DNA of 44,816 nucleotides, from positions 1 through 44,816 of the forward strand of contig CAZNNL010000013.1 in NCBI GenBank assembly GCA_964574395.1, written 5' to 3'. Positions within the stretch are counted from its first letter, which is position 1; each line of letters opens with the position of its first letter. Below are positions 16,895-26,200 of this stretch, in pieces. The DNA is from JAXGQD01 sp964574395. Its GTDB lineage: Bacteria; Bacillota; Clostridia; Saccharofermentanales; Fastidiosipilaceae. The translations under genes and the position numbers were made by a program. The notes below the pieces were generated by a model, which searched no databases, had not been told where the DNA came from, and saw only the letters and a program-made list of their open reading frames with translations.

Positions 16895-19609
16895 TTATTT
16901 TGCATCAAACCAATTCGGGCCAATCGCCACTTCAGCTTTTAGTGGCACCTTCAATGGTGTGACTTGTTCCATAGCCTCATGTAAAAGTACCGCTGCCTGT
17001 TCTGCTTGATCTTCACGCACCTCAAAAATTAGTTCGTCGTGCACTTGGCTAACCATACCTGCATCAATTCCTGCTTTGGCAAAAACTTCCTCAGAACGCA
17101 GCATAGCCATTCGTATAATATCCGCCGCCGTTCCTTGCACTGGTGTATTCATGGCTGCTCTTTCACCAAACTGACGAATGTTGAAGTTTTGCGACTTCAG
17201 CTCATCTATAAAGCGTTTGCGACCAAATAATGTTTCAACATATCCGTGCTCTTTTGCCATAGCAATCTGCTTTTTCATATAGACTTTTACACCTGGATAC
17301 TGCTCATGGTATTCGTCTATATAGCGCTTGGCTTCTCCGACTGAGGTTTCCAAATCTTGTGACAAACCAAAGGCTGAAATTCCATAGATAATAGAAAAAT
17401 TTACGGTCTTAGCTGTAGCCCGCTGAACTGGACGAACCTGGTCTTCGGGAACTGAAAACAGATGGGCTGCCGTGCGGCGATGAATATCTTTATCTTGGCA
17501 AAAAGCCTCAATCATCGCAGGCTCATCCGCGAGATGTGCCAAGAGCCTTAGTTCAATTTGGGAATAGTCTGCATCGAGCAACACATAGCCAGGCTTGGCC
17601 ACAAAAGCCTTTCGAATCTCCTTACCCATTTCATGCCGAACAGGTATGTTTTGCAGATTGGGATCCTTACTTGAAAGTCTACCCGTACTCGTAAGATTCG
17701 CATTAAAAGAGCTATGAATGCGCCCATCTTCGGCTGCTATATATTTTTTTAAGCCAACTACAAAAGTACTATCCAACTTCGTTTGGATGCGATAAGCCAT
17801 AATAAGGCCGATAATGGGGTGAGCGCTTTGTAAGCGTTGGAGTTCTGTAAGGTCGGTGGAGTACTGATTTTGTCTCTTTTTGCCACTCGGTAAACCTAAG
17901 TCCTCATAAAGGACTGTCCCTAATTGCTTTGGTGAGTTGATATTAAATGTAGTTCCCGCACTAGCGTAAATACTCTCCTCAAGTATTTTTGTGTTTTCGG
18001 CAAAACGTTCATGTAAATCGTCCAACACCTCAGGACTTACCAAAAACCCGCGCCTTTCCATCGTACCTAGTGTTTTGGCCAGAGGAAAATCTACCGTCTC
18101 GGCCAGATGTTTCAGCGCACTATTTTCAAATACCTGAACTAACGATTCATATAATGCAGGCAAATAAGCGAGTTGATACTTAAGCCAATCTGGTTCGTTT
18201 TCTGGGGTCTGCGAGGCGAAGTTACTGAGCGTATAAGTGCATAAACTCGTGAAGTCCTTCAAGTCCCCTTTATCAGCAGAAAGATAAGCAGCTGTTTCTA
18301 GATCGAACACTTGTTGTTCTTCTGAAAACAAGGCTTCTCGCCACGACTCTTTGGCTCGATAAGAAACAAGCTCTGCGTCTAAGCCAGATAAAGCTTCAGC
18401 GAAAGCGAGACGCTTTTCAATATCGTCAGGGCAATGGGCAACAACAAACAGTCTCTTGCTGTCTTTTGGCAAATCAGAAACAAACAAATCTGCACTATTG
18501 ATGGGCAGTTCTAAACCAAGATAGGCATCTTTCGTCAATAGCGGGGCAGCTTTTTTTATTATTTTATAGGGTTTGGCTGAGTGACTGAAAGCAAAATAAA
18601 TGCGCTCCGAAGTCAGTTTTCTTTTTGCCAAACTTAGCTTATTTAAAAGATCAAGAAAATCGAATTCAGCCACATGTGTAAGTTCAGTCTCGGCCTGAGC
18701 AGTGTCCACCGTAGGGACAAGAGCTTTCATGTTCATGCGCGAAAGCAATTGGCTCATGTTAAGTTCACTCAGTAGTGCACGAAGATTGCTGTCCGACTCA
18801 GGTGCGCGCATGGCGAATATTTTCAAATCTGCATATTCATCAGGCAGGGGTACATACAAGTCAATGCGGCTCAAGTCTTGCGATAAGTAAGCCAATTCCT
18901 TGTTGTCCTCGATACGCTCCTTGAGTTTGCCTTTGAGTTCCGAGCTATGCGCGTAGATGCCTTCCAAGCTGCCGTATTCAATAATCAATTTGAGCGCAGT
19001 TTTTTCGCCCACGCCTGGCACACCAGGAATATTATCTGAACTGTCACCCATCAAAGCCTTGACATCTATGAATTGTTTTGGAGTTACGCCGTAGCGTTCT
19101 TCGAAGGCTGCAATGTCATAGCGTGTATAGCTACCGAGCGCTGCTTTAAAGGGTGGCATCACGACGTGGATGTTTTCGCTAATGCATTGGAAAGAATCCT
19201 TATCACCGCTGAGTATATCCACTTGCATGCCCGCTTCTTCGCCCATGCGCGCATACGTGCCGATTAAGTCGTCTGCTTCATAACCCGCTAGTTCTACACG
19301 CATCACGGCCATTTCATCCAAGAGTTCACGAACGATAGGCATTTGTATGGCTAAGTCTTCAGGGAGTTCAGGCCTTTTGCCTTTATATTCCTCAAATTTT
19401 TCGTGCCGAAACGTCTTTTCAGCAGAATCAAAAGCGACGCAAACATGTGTAGGATTGAGCTCTTTAATGTACTTCAAATACATCATCATAAAAGTGTGAA
19501 TAGCACCGGTTGGTATGCCTTGCGTACTGGTTAAGCGTGTGCTCGTCCCTTGCCCATAAAAAGCCCGAAACAGCAAGCTATTACCGTCAATTAACAGTAA
19601 TTTTTCCAT
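16895..19609 (-). CDS. polA: DNA polymerase I
   Basis: Repair and Okazaki-fragment polymerase, 904 aa. The N-terminal 5' nuclease domain (residues 1 to about 290) shows LLLIDGNSLLFRAFYG, YEADDLIGTYARMGEE, LSGDKDSFQ and KALMGDSSDNIPGVPGVGEKTA. The central 3'-5' exonuclease region is degenerate: where the Asp-Thr-Glu-Thr metal site is expected the sequence reads YLGLELPINSADLF, so the first Asp is missing and proofreading is probably lost. The polymerase domain (about 500-904) carries LLDADYSQIELRLLAHLADE, RATAKTVNFSIIYGIS and QVHDELIFEV. GGAG seven bases before the ATG overlaps the end of the upstream pseudouridine synthase gene (10-base spacing). Confidence 0.97.
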   Translation of the reverse strand: MEKLLLIDGNSLLFRAFYGQGTSTRLTSTQGIPTGAIHTFMMMYLKYIKELNPTHVCVAFDSAEKTFRHEKFEEYKGKRPELPEDLAIQMPIVRELLDEMAVMRVELAGYEADDLIGTYARMGEEAGMQVDILSGDKDSFQCISENIHVVMPPFKAALGSYTRYDIAAFEERYGVTPKQFIDVKALMGDSSDNIPGVPGVGEKTALKLIIEYGSLEGIYAHSSELKGKLKERIEDNKELAYLSQDLSRIDLYVPLPDEYADLKIFAMRAPESDSNLRALLSELNMSQLLSRMNMKALVPTVDTAQAETELTHVAEFDFLDLLNKLSLAKRKLTSERIYFAFSHSAKPYKIIKKAAPLLTKDAYLGLELPINSADLFVSDLPKDSKRLFVVAHCPDDIEKRLAFAEALSGLDAELVSYRAKESWREALFSEEQQVFDLETAAYLSADKGDLKDFTSLCTYTLSNFASQTPENEPDWLKYQLAYLPALYESLVQVFENSALKHLAETVDFPLAKTLGTMERRGFLVSPEVLDDLHERFAENTKILEESIYASAGTTFNINSPKQLGTVLYEDLGLPSGKKRQNQYSTDLTELQRLQSAHPIIGLIMAYRIQTKLDSTFVVGLKKYIAAEDGRIHSSFNANLTSTGRLSSKDPNLQNIPVRHEMGKEIRKAFVAKPGYVLLDADYSQIELRLLAHLADEPAMIEAFCQDKDIHRRTAAHLFSVPEDQVRPVQRATAKTVNFSIIYGISAFGLSQDLETSVGEAKRYIDEYHEQYPGVKVYMKKQIAMAKEHGYVETLFGRKRFIDELKSQNFNIRQFGERAAMNTPVQGTAADIIRMAMLRSEEVFAKAGIDAGMVSQVHDELIFEVREDQAEQAAVLLHEAMEQVTPLKVPLKAEVAIGPNWFDAK

Positions 19610-19619
19610 CTAAAGTCTC

Positions 19620-20360
19620 CTATAAATATTCAGCAAAAGTCCGCCAAGGTTCGACCGCGTCAGGTTTTGACTGCAACTCTACCCTTTCCTTGCTAACAGG
19701 ATGCAAGAAAGCCAGCCATGAAGCCCATAAAGCTACCGTATCTCCAGGCTTAGCGCTATGCCATTGTGAATTATAGCGATAATCACCCCAGAGCGGCCAA
19801 CCCGCACCCGCTAGTTGTACTCTAATTTGATGTGATCTGCCTGTTTCAAGTACTACCTCTAAGAGCGCAAGATTTAGGCGTGTATCAGAGTCTAAGCACT
19901 GATACTCAAGGCTGGAGGATTTAGCAAAGCGCGCTTCTTTGGTGCCAACGCCCACAACACGTGTTTGGTTTTCTTTACGGTTCTTCAAAAGAAGGTCCTC
20001 CAAACGCCCGCTTGCTTCATTTGGGATTTTGGTTGTGACGGCTAGGTAACGCTTTTCGACTTCTCGATTACGGATTTGTTCAGCCATGCGAGAGGCGGCT
20101 TTGGATGTTTTTGCCAATAATAATACGCCACCAACAGGTTGGTCTAAGCGATGAACGAGCGCAAGGTAAACCGCACCAGGCTTGTTGTCCCTTCTCCTGA
20201 TTGCTTCTTTTAGGCGATCCAGCACATTTTCAGATATGCCTTCTCCCCCCTGTGAGCTCATTCCTACTGGTTTCACAACCGCCAATAGGTGGTTATCTTC
20301 GTAAAGAATTGTTATTCCACCCAAGGTGTTTGTCTTCTGGTCGGCTGTTTGTCTGTTCAA
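19620..20360 (-). CDS. RluA-family pseudouridine synthase
   Basis: Converts uridine to pseudouridine in ribosomal or transfer RNA; the target base cannot be told. 246 aa, no N-terminal S4 domain, so it is the short RluA/RluC-catalytic-core form. Catalytic motif LVHRLDQPVGGVLLLAKTS with the essential Asp, then VEKRYLAV, LEVVLETGRSHQIRVQLAGAGWPLWGDYRY. The start is a TTG at 20360 preceded by GAGG six bases upstream; no better internal start precedes the first conserved strand. It heads the group with polA and coaE. Confidence 0.93.
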   Translation of the reverse strand: MNRQTADQKTNTLGGITILYEDNHLLAVVKPVGMSSQGGEGISENVLDRLKEAIRRRDNKPGAVYLALVHRLDQPVGGVLLLAKTSKAASRMAEQIRNREVEKRYLAVTTKIPNEASGRLEDLLLKNRKENQTRVVGVGTKEARFAKSSSLEYQCLDSDTRLNLALLEVVLETGRSHQIRVQLAGAGWPLWGDYRYNSQWHSAKPGDTVALWASWLAFLHPVSKERVELQSKPDAVEPWRTFAEYL

Positions 20361-20449
20361 AATTGACCTCTTCTCTCATTTTTAAGCCAGTATGTGGCTT
20401 AAGTTCATATTCTTTAGCATTCTTGTCACATTCCGAAGATGCTCTAGAA

Positions 20450-20477
20450 TTGCGCATTTCCCGCGTTCGTTTATAAT
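20450..20477 (+). promoter_or_regulatory. promoter of the response regulator/kinase operon
   Basis: TTGCGC (20450-20455) and a perfect TATAAT (20472-20477) with a 16-base spacer, about 48 bases before the response regulator start at 20525. It sits in the divergent region shared with the pseudouridine synthase gene. Confidence 0.6.
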
Positions 20478-20524
20478 TAGTTAACAATCTAATGATAACA
20501 AATTCTCAGCACGGAGGCACAAAT

Positions 20525-21214
20525 ATGTCGAAAGCACTCAATATTCTGATTTGCGATGATGATCCAGTCGTCCATGAATCACTGAGTATTTATTTTAAAT
20601 CCGAACAATTTGACTACTCGTCTGCTTTTAATGGAAATGAAGCTTTAGAGCAATTCGAAAAAATTCATCCAGACTTAATAATTTTGGACCTCATGATGCC
20701 TGAAAAATCAGGTACCGACGTCTGTCGTGAAATCCGCAGGACAAGCAATGTTCCGATTATTATGTTAACAGCCAAAGGCGAAGAAATAGACCGTGTCTTA
20801 GGCCTTGAACTCGGCGCTGATGACTACATCGTCAAGCCCTTTAGCCCACGCGAAGTGGTCGCACGTATTAAGGCTGTATTACGCCGCTTTAGTGAAAGCA
20901 AAGAATCAAATGCTGTTTTACGTTTCGATGGTCTCGAAATCAACCTAGATAATTATCAAGTCAAAGTCATGGGCGAGACCGTTCCATTTACACCTAAAGA
21001 AGTTGAAATTTTACATCTGCTCGCTTCCCATACCGGCCAAGTTATGGAACGCGAACAAATTCTAAATAAAGTCTGGGGTTACGATTACTTTGGTGACACA
21101 CGCACAATCGATACCCACATCAAACGCATTAGACAAAAAATCTCCGTTCCTGAAGCCACTTGGTCGCTGATTACCGTTTATGGTGTCGGATACAAATTCG
21201 AGGTAAAGCACTGA
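20525..21214 (+). CDS. OmpR/PhoB-family response regulator
   Basis: DNA-binding partner of the kinase encoded next. 229 aa from the ATG at 20525, supported by GGAGG (20513-20517) seven bases upstream. The receiver domain has the acidic pocket ICDDDP, phosphorylation site Asp55 in LIILDLMMPEKSG, MLTAKGE and the switch Lys in DDYIVKPFSPREVVARI. The C-terminal winged helix shows PFTPKEVEILHLLASHTGQV and GDTRTIDTHIKRIRQKI with GVGYKFE. The stop TGA overlaps the kinase start (TGATG), so translation is coupled. It is PhoP/WalR-like in sequence; the regulon cannot be told. Confidence 0.95.
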   Translation: MSKALNILICDDDPVVHESLSIYFKSEQFDYSSAFNGNEALEQFEKIHPDLIILDLMMPEKSGTDVCREIRRTSNVPIIMLTAKGEEIDRVLGLELGADDYIVKPFSPREVVARIKAVLRRFSESKESNAVLRFDGLEINLDNYQVKVMGETVPFTPKEVEILHLLASHTGQVMEREQILNKVWGYDYFGDTRTIDTHIKRIRQKISVPEATWSLITVYGVGYKFEVKH

Positions 21215-23086
21215 TGCAAAACAGCATCATCATGCGCAGAGTACTCACTCTGCTTATCGTGACGCTTCTGCTCTCAGCAGCCCTTACTACGGTCTTTTAT
21301 TCATTGACCTCTAACGTTGTTTTTACTCGATTATCAACCAACGACTATCGCCATAAGGCTGAATACATTGCTGCTCAATCCGCTGCTTTCGACAGCGGTA
21401 CCATTTCTTCTACCACTTATGAAGCCATTTTGGATAGTGCACCCGATATGCTAGATGCGACACTAGCCGTTCACTTTTACCCTGTTTCCAGCCGCATTTT
21501 TGTATATCGTCCAAGCAAAAAAACACTCAGCACTGAAGAAGAAAACGAAGAAAACGATGAAATAAAGAAAATGGTTGTTGAAACAATCAGTACTTTGACC
21601 GCAGACTCCTACGCTTCTAAGCATGTGTTTCTTGGCAAAAATAAAGTCGACACACTATTAGTCGGCGTACCCATCATGATCGCTGACAAAAGCAGCGGCG
21701 GCCAATCTATCGGCGGAATGGTCTACATCATGCGTTCCTTTGAGGAAATCAAGGCTTCTCAAAGCTCACTCAACTTTTCACTCATTTTCGCTTCTTGCGT
21801 TGCCTTCCTCTTGATGATGGGACCAACTATTTTTGCCGTATCCACCATACTGCGTCCCTTGCGTTCTGTTAGAAATGTTGCTTTAGCCATGGCCAACGGG
21901 AACTTTACGCTGCGCGCCGATAGTTCCCAACAGGGAGAAATTGGTGAACTTGCCGCATCCGTAAACGACTTGGCTTCTGCGCTTGACCAATCCATTTCTG
22001 CACTCATGATAGAGCGTAACCGTCTACAACAAATTCTTGATGGCCTATCTGAAGGCATATTAGCAATCGATGCAGAACTCAATATCACACATTTGAATCC
22101 AGCTGTAAAAACACTATTCCGAAACATTCAAGATTATGCTAGTAAACAAAACAATGCTTCTAGCATCAGTTTCAGTATCCCTGAAAACGAGGGTGATCTC
22201 TCTCTTTTGCTACTTGCAGATCAAAACGCAATTGGCGAGGAGATTGCATCCATTTATCGCGATTCAATGAATAGTCAGAACGTTGAAATTAAAAACTTTT
22301 ATATCAGCGAGCAAATCAAACAATTGCAAGTCGCCCCCCTACTTGATAATAAAGCCCATGTTATTGGTGCCGTTGGACTTTTCCGAGATATTACAGCTGC
22401 TGAAAAGCTTGAACAAACACGACGTGACTATATTGCCAATGTTTCCCATGAACTCCGCACGCCTTTAACTGCTTTGCGGGGTTTGATCGAACCTTTGTCT
22501 GATGGGCTGGTCAGCGATAAAGAAGACCAAATGCGGTATTATCACATAATCTTGGATGAAACCTTGCGTCTCTCTAGATTGATTGATGACATGCTCGAAC
22601 TTTCGAGACTTCAGGCCGGTACCTTATCCTTGAAAATGTCAGTTTTTGATTTAGGCGATGTCTTAGATAATTTACGCAACAAGTATTTTGCCATGGCTAA
22701 ACAATCAGATGTTTCTTTGCGTTTCCCTGCAATTGAGAGCTATACGGGAATTTATGGGAATGCTGACCGGACTGAACAGATACTAGTCATACTCATAGAT
22801 AACGCTTTTAAATTCACACCTCAAGGCGGTGAAATCAACATCTTCATCCTGGATGCTGGTGACAAGCTAGAAGTCTCCGTTCAAGATTCTGGCAAAGGCA
22901 TAGACCAAGGCGATATCACACATATTTTTGAGCGCTTTTACAAAGCTGATAAATCACGTGGGAAATCTGGCACAGGGCTTGGTCTCTCGATCGCAAGAGA
23001 AATCATGAAAGCCATGAACGAAGACCTATGGGCCGTCAGCAAAACTGGCCAAGGCGCCCGCTTCACCTTCACCCTAACTAAAGCTA
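21214..23086 (+). CDS. membrane sensor histidine kinase (PhoR/WalK-like), 3' end in gap
   Basis: Sensor kinase paired with the regulator before it; start at 21214 has GAGG ten bases upstream, within the regulator gene. 624 codons are visible. Membrane segment about residues 8-30, extracytoplasmic sensor to about 185, second segment about 186-212, then HAMP (LRPLRSVRNVALAMANGNF), a PAS-like domain (RLQQILDGLSEGILAIDAEL), HisKA with the phospho-accepting His412 in VSHELRTPLTALRG, and HATPase motifs DNAFKFTPQGG (N box), DSGKGI (G1), KSGTGLGLSIAREI (G2). The last visible residues FTFTLTKA match the normal end of this family, so only a few codons and the stop are missing in the gap. Any reading continued through the N run is artificial. 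Confidence 0.95.
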
Positions 23087-23186
23087 NNNNNNNNNNNNNN
23101 NNNNNNNNNNNNNNNNNNNNNNNNNNNNNNNNNNNNNNNNNNNNNNNNNNNNNNNNNNNNNNNNNNNNNNNNNNNNNNNNNNNNNN
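23087..23186. other. assembly gap (100 N) at a convergent gene end
   Basis: Exactly 100 N between the kinase and the large surface protein gene, directly beside a long inverted repeat. It hides the kinase stop codon. Confidence 0.9.
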
Positions 23187-23188
23187 CT

Positions 23189-23246
23189 GGTCAAACTTTC
23201 AAGTAAAGTTAGCCGATAGGCTCTGCCTCCTACTTGAAAGCTGACC
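23189..23246. terminator. inverted repeat between convergent genes, likely terminator
   Basis: ACTTTCAAGTA (23195-23205) with outer GGTCA pairs with TACTTGAAAG (23231-23240) plus TGACC, with one internal mismatch region. The loop holds a small nested stem AGCC/GGCT (23211-23222). No clear T run is visible on the right; the left side lies in the gap. It would end either the kinase or the surface protein transcript. Confidence 0.45.
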
Positions 23247-23276
23247 ATATGGGAGTCATAAAGTTCTAATTACAAG

Positions 23277-26200
23277 TCATCTTCGTTTACGCTTCTTCAA
23301 CAAAACTAGCACAGATGCCAAAGCAATACCAAGTCCGCCAAATACAAAGCCTAGCGTGTCAGATTCACCCGTTCTAGGAAGTCCTGGAACCGTAACCTTT
23401 TCGTTTTTCACTGTGACTTTAAGTGGATTGGAAATACCGTGATCATCTGTCAGGTTGATCGTCATGTCCTTCATAGCCTTGTAGCCCGCTGGGGTAAAGG
23501 TTTCTTTCAGGATGTACTTTCCTACTGGTAGGTACTGCATGAAGATGTCTCCGTGCTGGGATGTCATAACGGTGTCGTGTGCGCCGTTAGCGTCTGCAAT
23601 CCAGATACCGTCTTTTAGTGTCCAGAAGATTTTGACGCCAGCGTCTGTGAAGAGCTGGAAGCCTACGTCTTTCATGGCGTTACCTTTTTCATCGGTCTTC
23701 TTGATTTCAAAGCGTGTAGGTTCATCACTGAACTTGGTTTGTCCTTCGACTGTACCGTCAAGATTGATCTTAAAGGTGAAGGTGTCTTTGCACAGTGTGT
23801 AACCATACGGATGAATGGTTTCTTTGAATGTGTAGGTCTTACCTGCTTCTAGGCCCGTGATATGGGTCTTGCCGTCTTTGTCTGTGAAGCCTTTAAAGAC
23901 TTCTTTGCCGTTTTCGTCATAGACTGTGATCTCTGCACCTGGTACGGGTCTACCGTCCGTTACGTCGTCTTTTTCGATTGTTACTTTCGTTAGTTCATCG
24001 TACATTTCTACCTTTTGGACTTCGCCTGTATCTTTAATCGTGAAGTTCACGCTAGATGCTACAGCGTAGCCAATAGGAGCTAAGTCTTCATGTAAAGTGT
24101 AGGTCTTTCCGACTTCAAGCTTCGTGATGATGTGAGGTGTTGTACCAGAAATCCACTCATCTACCACATTGCCTTTGTCATCGGTGACTTTCATGCTTGC
24201 ACCAGGAAGTTCTTCACCCGTGGTAGCATCTTTCTTGCTGATTTCTACGGTTGTGGGCTTATTGATAAAGCCTACGCCTGTGCCGCTGGGGTCTTCTGAA
24301 ATGGTGACATCTTCTTTGTCTGCGGTCGCATAGCCTTCGGGAGCCTTAGTTTCTCTTAGGCTGTACGTCTCGCCAACGGTCAGGTACTTGATGACGTGTG
24401 GTTTATCCGTAGATACCCATGTGTCGATCACTTTACCGTTCTTGTCTACGAGTTCTAAGGTTGCGCCTGGCAAAAACCCTTTACTCGTATAGTCAATCTT
24501 ACTGATTACAAGTTCCGTTGGTTTATTGCTGGCTGTAACTGTAACCTTACGGTCTAAGTCTGCATCAAGCGTGACTTTGATCGGTGCTTTGTCCGTGTAG
24601 TAACCGTCAGGTGCTGCAATTTCTAAGATGATGTAGTTACCGTTTTCTAGCCCTGTCCAATAGATACGTCCGTTACTATCCGTGACATACTCGTTTAAGC
24701 CGTCTTTGTTCAGAACGGGGATTCTTGAGCCGTCATTTTTAATAGCAGTGAGACTAAACCTTGCTCCAGCTAAAGCCTTGCCTGTATCAACGTCTACCTT
24801 AATGAGTTCTAGGTCGGTTGTTTCAGGTGCGTTAACGGCTTCGTGGCCGGTTTCTGTCATGCTGTCTTTCGTTTGTCCGTCATAGGAAACGGTGAAAGTG
24901 AAGTTGCGGTTGTCTAAGTGGTAGTTTTGGTCGGTAAAGAGTTCTTTGAAGTAATAGCTACCTGCTGGGATGTCTCTTACCACTACCTTGCCGTTTGCGT
25001 CAGGTCTGACTAGTGCCACTAAGCTGTTAGCACCTAAACCTAAGATAGATTCGCCTGTGTATACGCCAAATAAGACGTTACTTAAAGCGCCTACCTCATG
25101 GTTAAAGTACGGTGTAGCAAGCATGGTCTTGGTCATTTGTGCAGATAGTTCTTGGCGCTCATTTACTAGCCTTGCATCTTTCGTGATGATTTCCACATCC
25201 GATGCGGCTGGTGTAAAGCTAATAGGTCTTTCGGTGCTGTCCAGGATGTAGCCATTAGCGGTCTTTGTCTCTACAAGCACGTAATCGCCCAAGGGGATGT
25301 CGTCAAAGACTAAAGGTTCGCCTGCGGTTGTACCTGTTTTTACAACGTCGCCTGCTCTATGGAGCATGGTTTGATTATCCATTGAAAGGATATCTTTAGC
25401 TGCTCTTAGCTCAAAAGTGACGCCAGAAAGGTTGCCTTCTGCCCATGTAGGAGTATTGGTTGTAAAGGTTTCTTGGTGACTGTTATTAGCCTCCTTGATT
25501 CCTTTATCCGCTGATACTATTTGTGCGAACTGATACGTAAAGATCCCGTCTTCACCTACGTCGCTTCTAGCGATTTCTGATCCGTCTGGGTTTTTAAGTA
25601 CGTATAGTCCAGGGACAAGGCCGTCTTTGGTTACTTTGCCTGTATCGTCTGAAACAAGGTCCCATACGGGCTGTCCTCCACCACCTGCAACGATTCCACC
25701 GTCTTCAATAGGTGTAGCTTCCACGACTGGCGCTTCTTCTACTACTACTGGAGCAGCTTCTTCAACAACGGGTTCAACAACTGCTTCTACTACAGGCACT
25801 TCTTCCACGACTGGGATTTCTTCCTTAGCAGCAGCTTCGGTAACGGCTGCCTGTGTAGCTTTCGCTTCGGTCGGAGCGGTTTCGGTCGCTGCTTCGGTTT
25901 CTTTGGCAGCTTCTGTCGCCTTAGCTTCTGTTGCTACGGTTTCTGCTGCTTTAGCTTCCGTAGGCGCTGCTTCTNNNNNNNNNNNNNNNNNNNNNNNNNN
26001 NNNNNNNNNNNNNNNNNNNNNNNNNNNNNNNNNNNNNNNNNNNNNNNNNNNNNNNNNNNNNNNNNNNNNNNNNNTTCTTTAACTGTTAAGCGTTCTAAGA
26101 TAACAGCTCTTCCAGCATCTGCTCTGCTAGAGGACGTCATCCAGCGATAGCCGTCTACGTGTACGTTTTGTACAACTTGGTTTTGTGTCCAGCCTGTAAA

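Noticed and set aside
23087..23244. Extension of the histidine kinase through the N run
   Set aside because: The kinase's normal C-terminus is reached just before the gap; residues after the N run come from the terminator region and depend on an arbitrary gap length.
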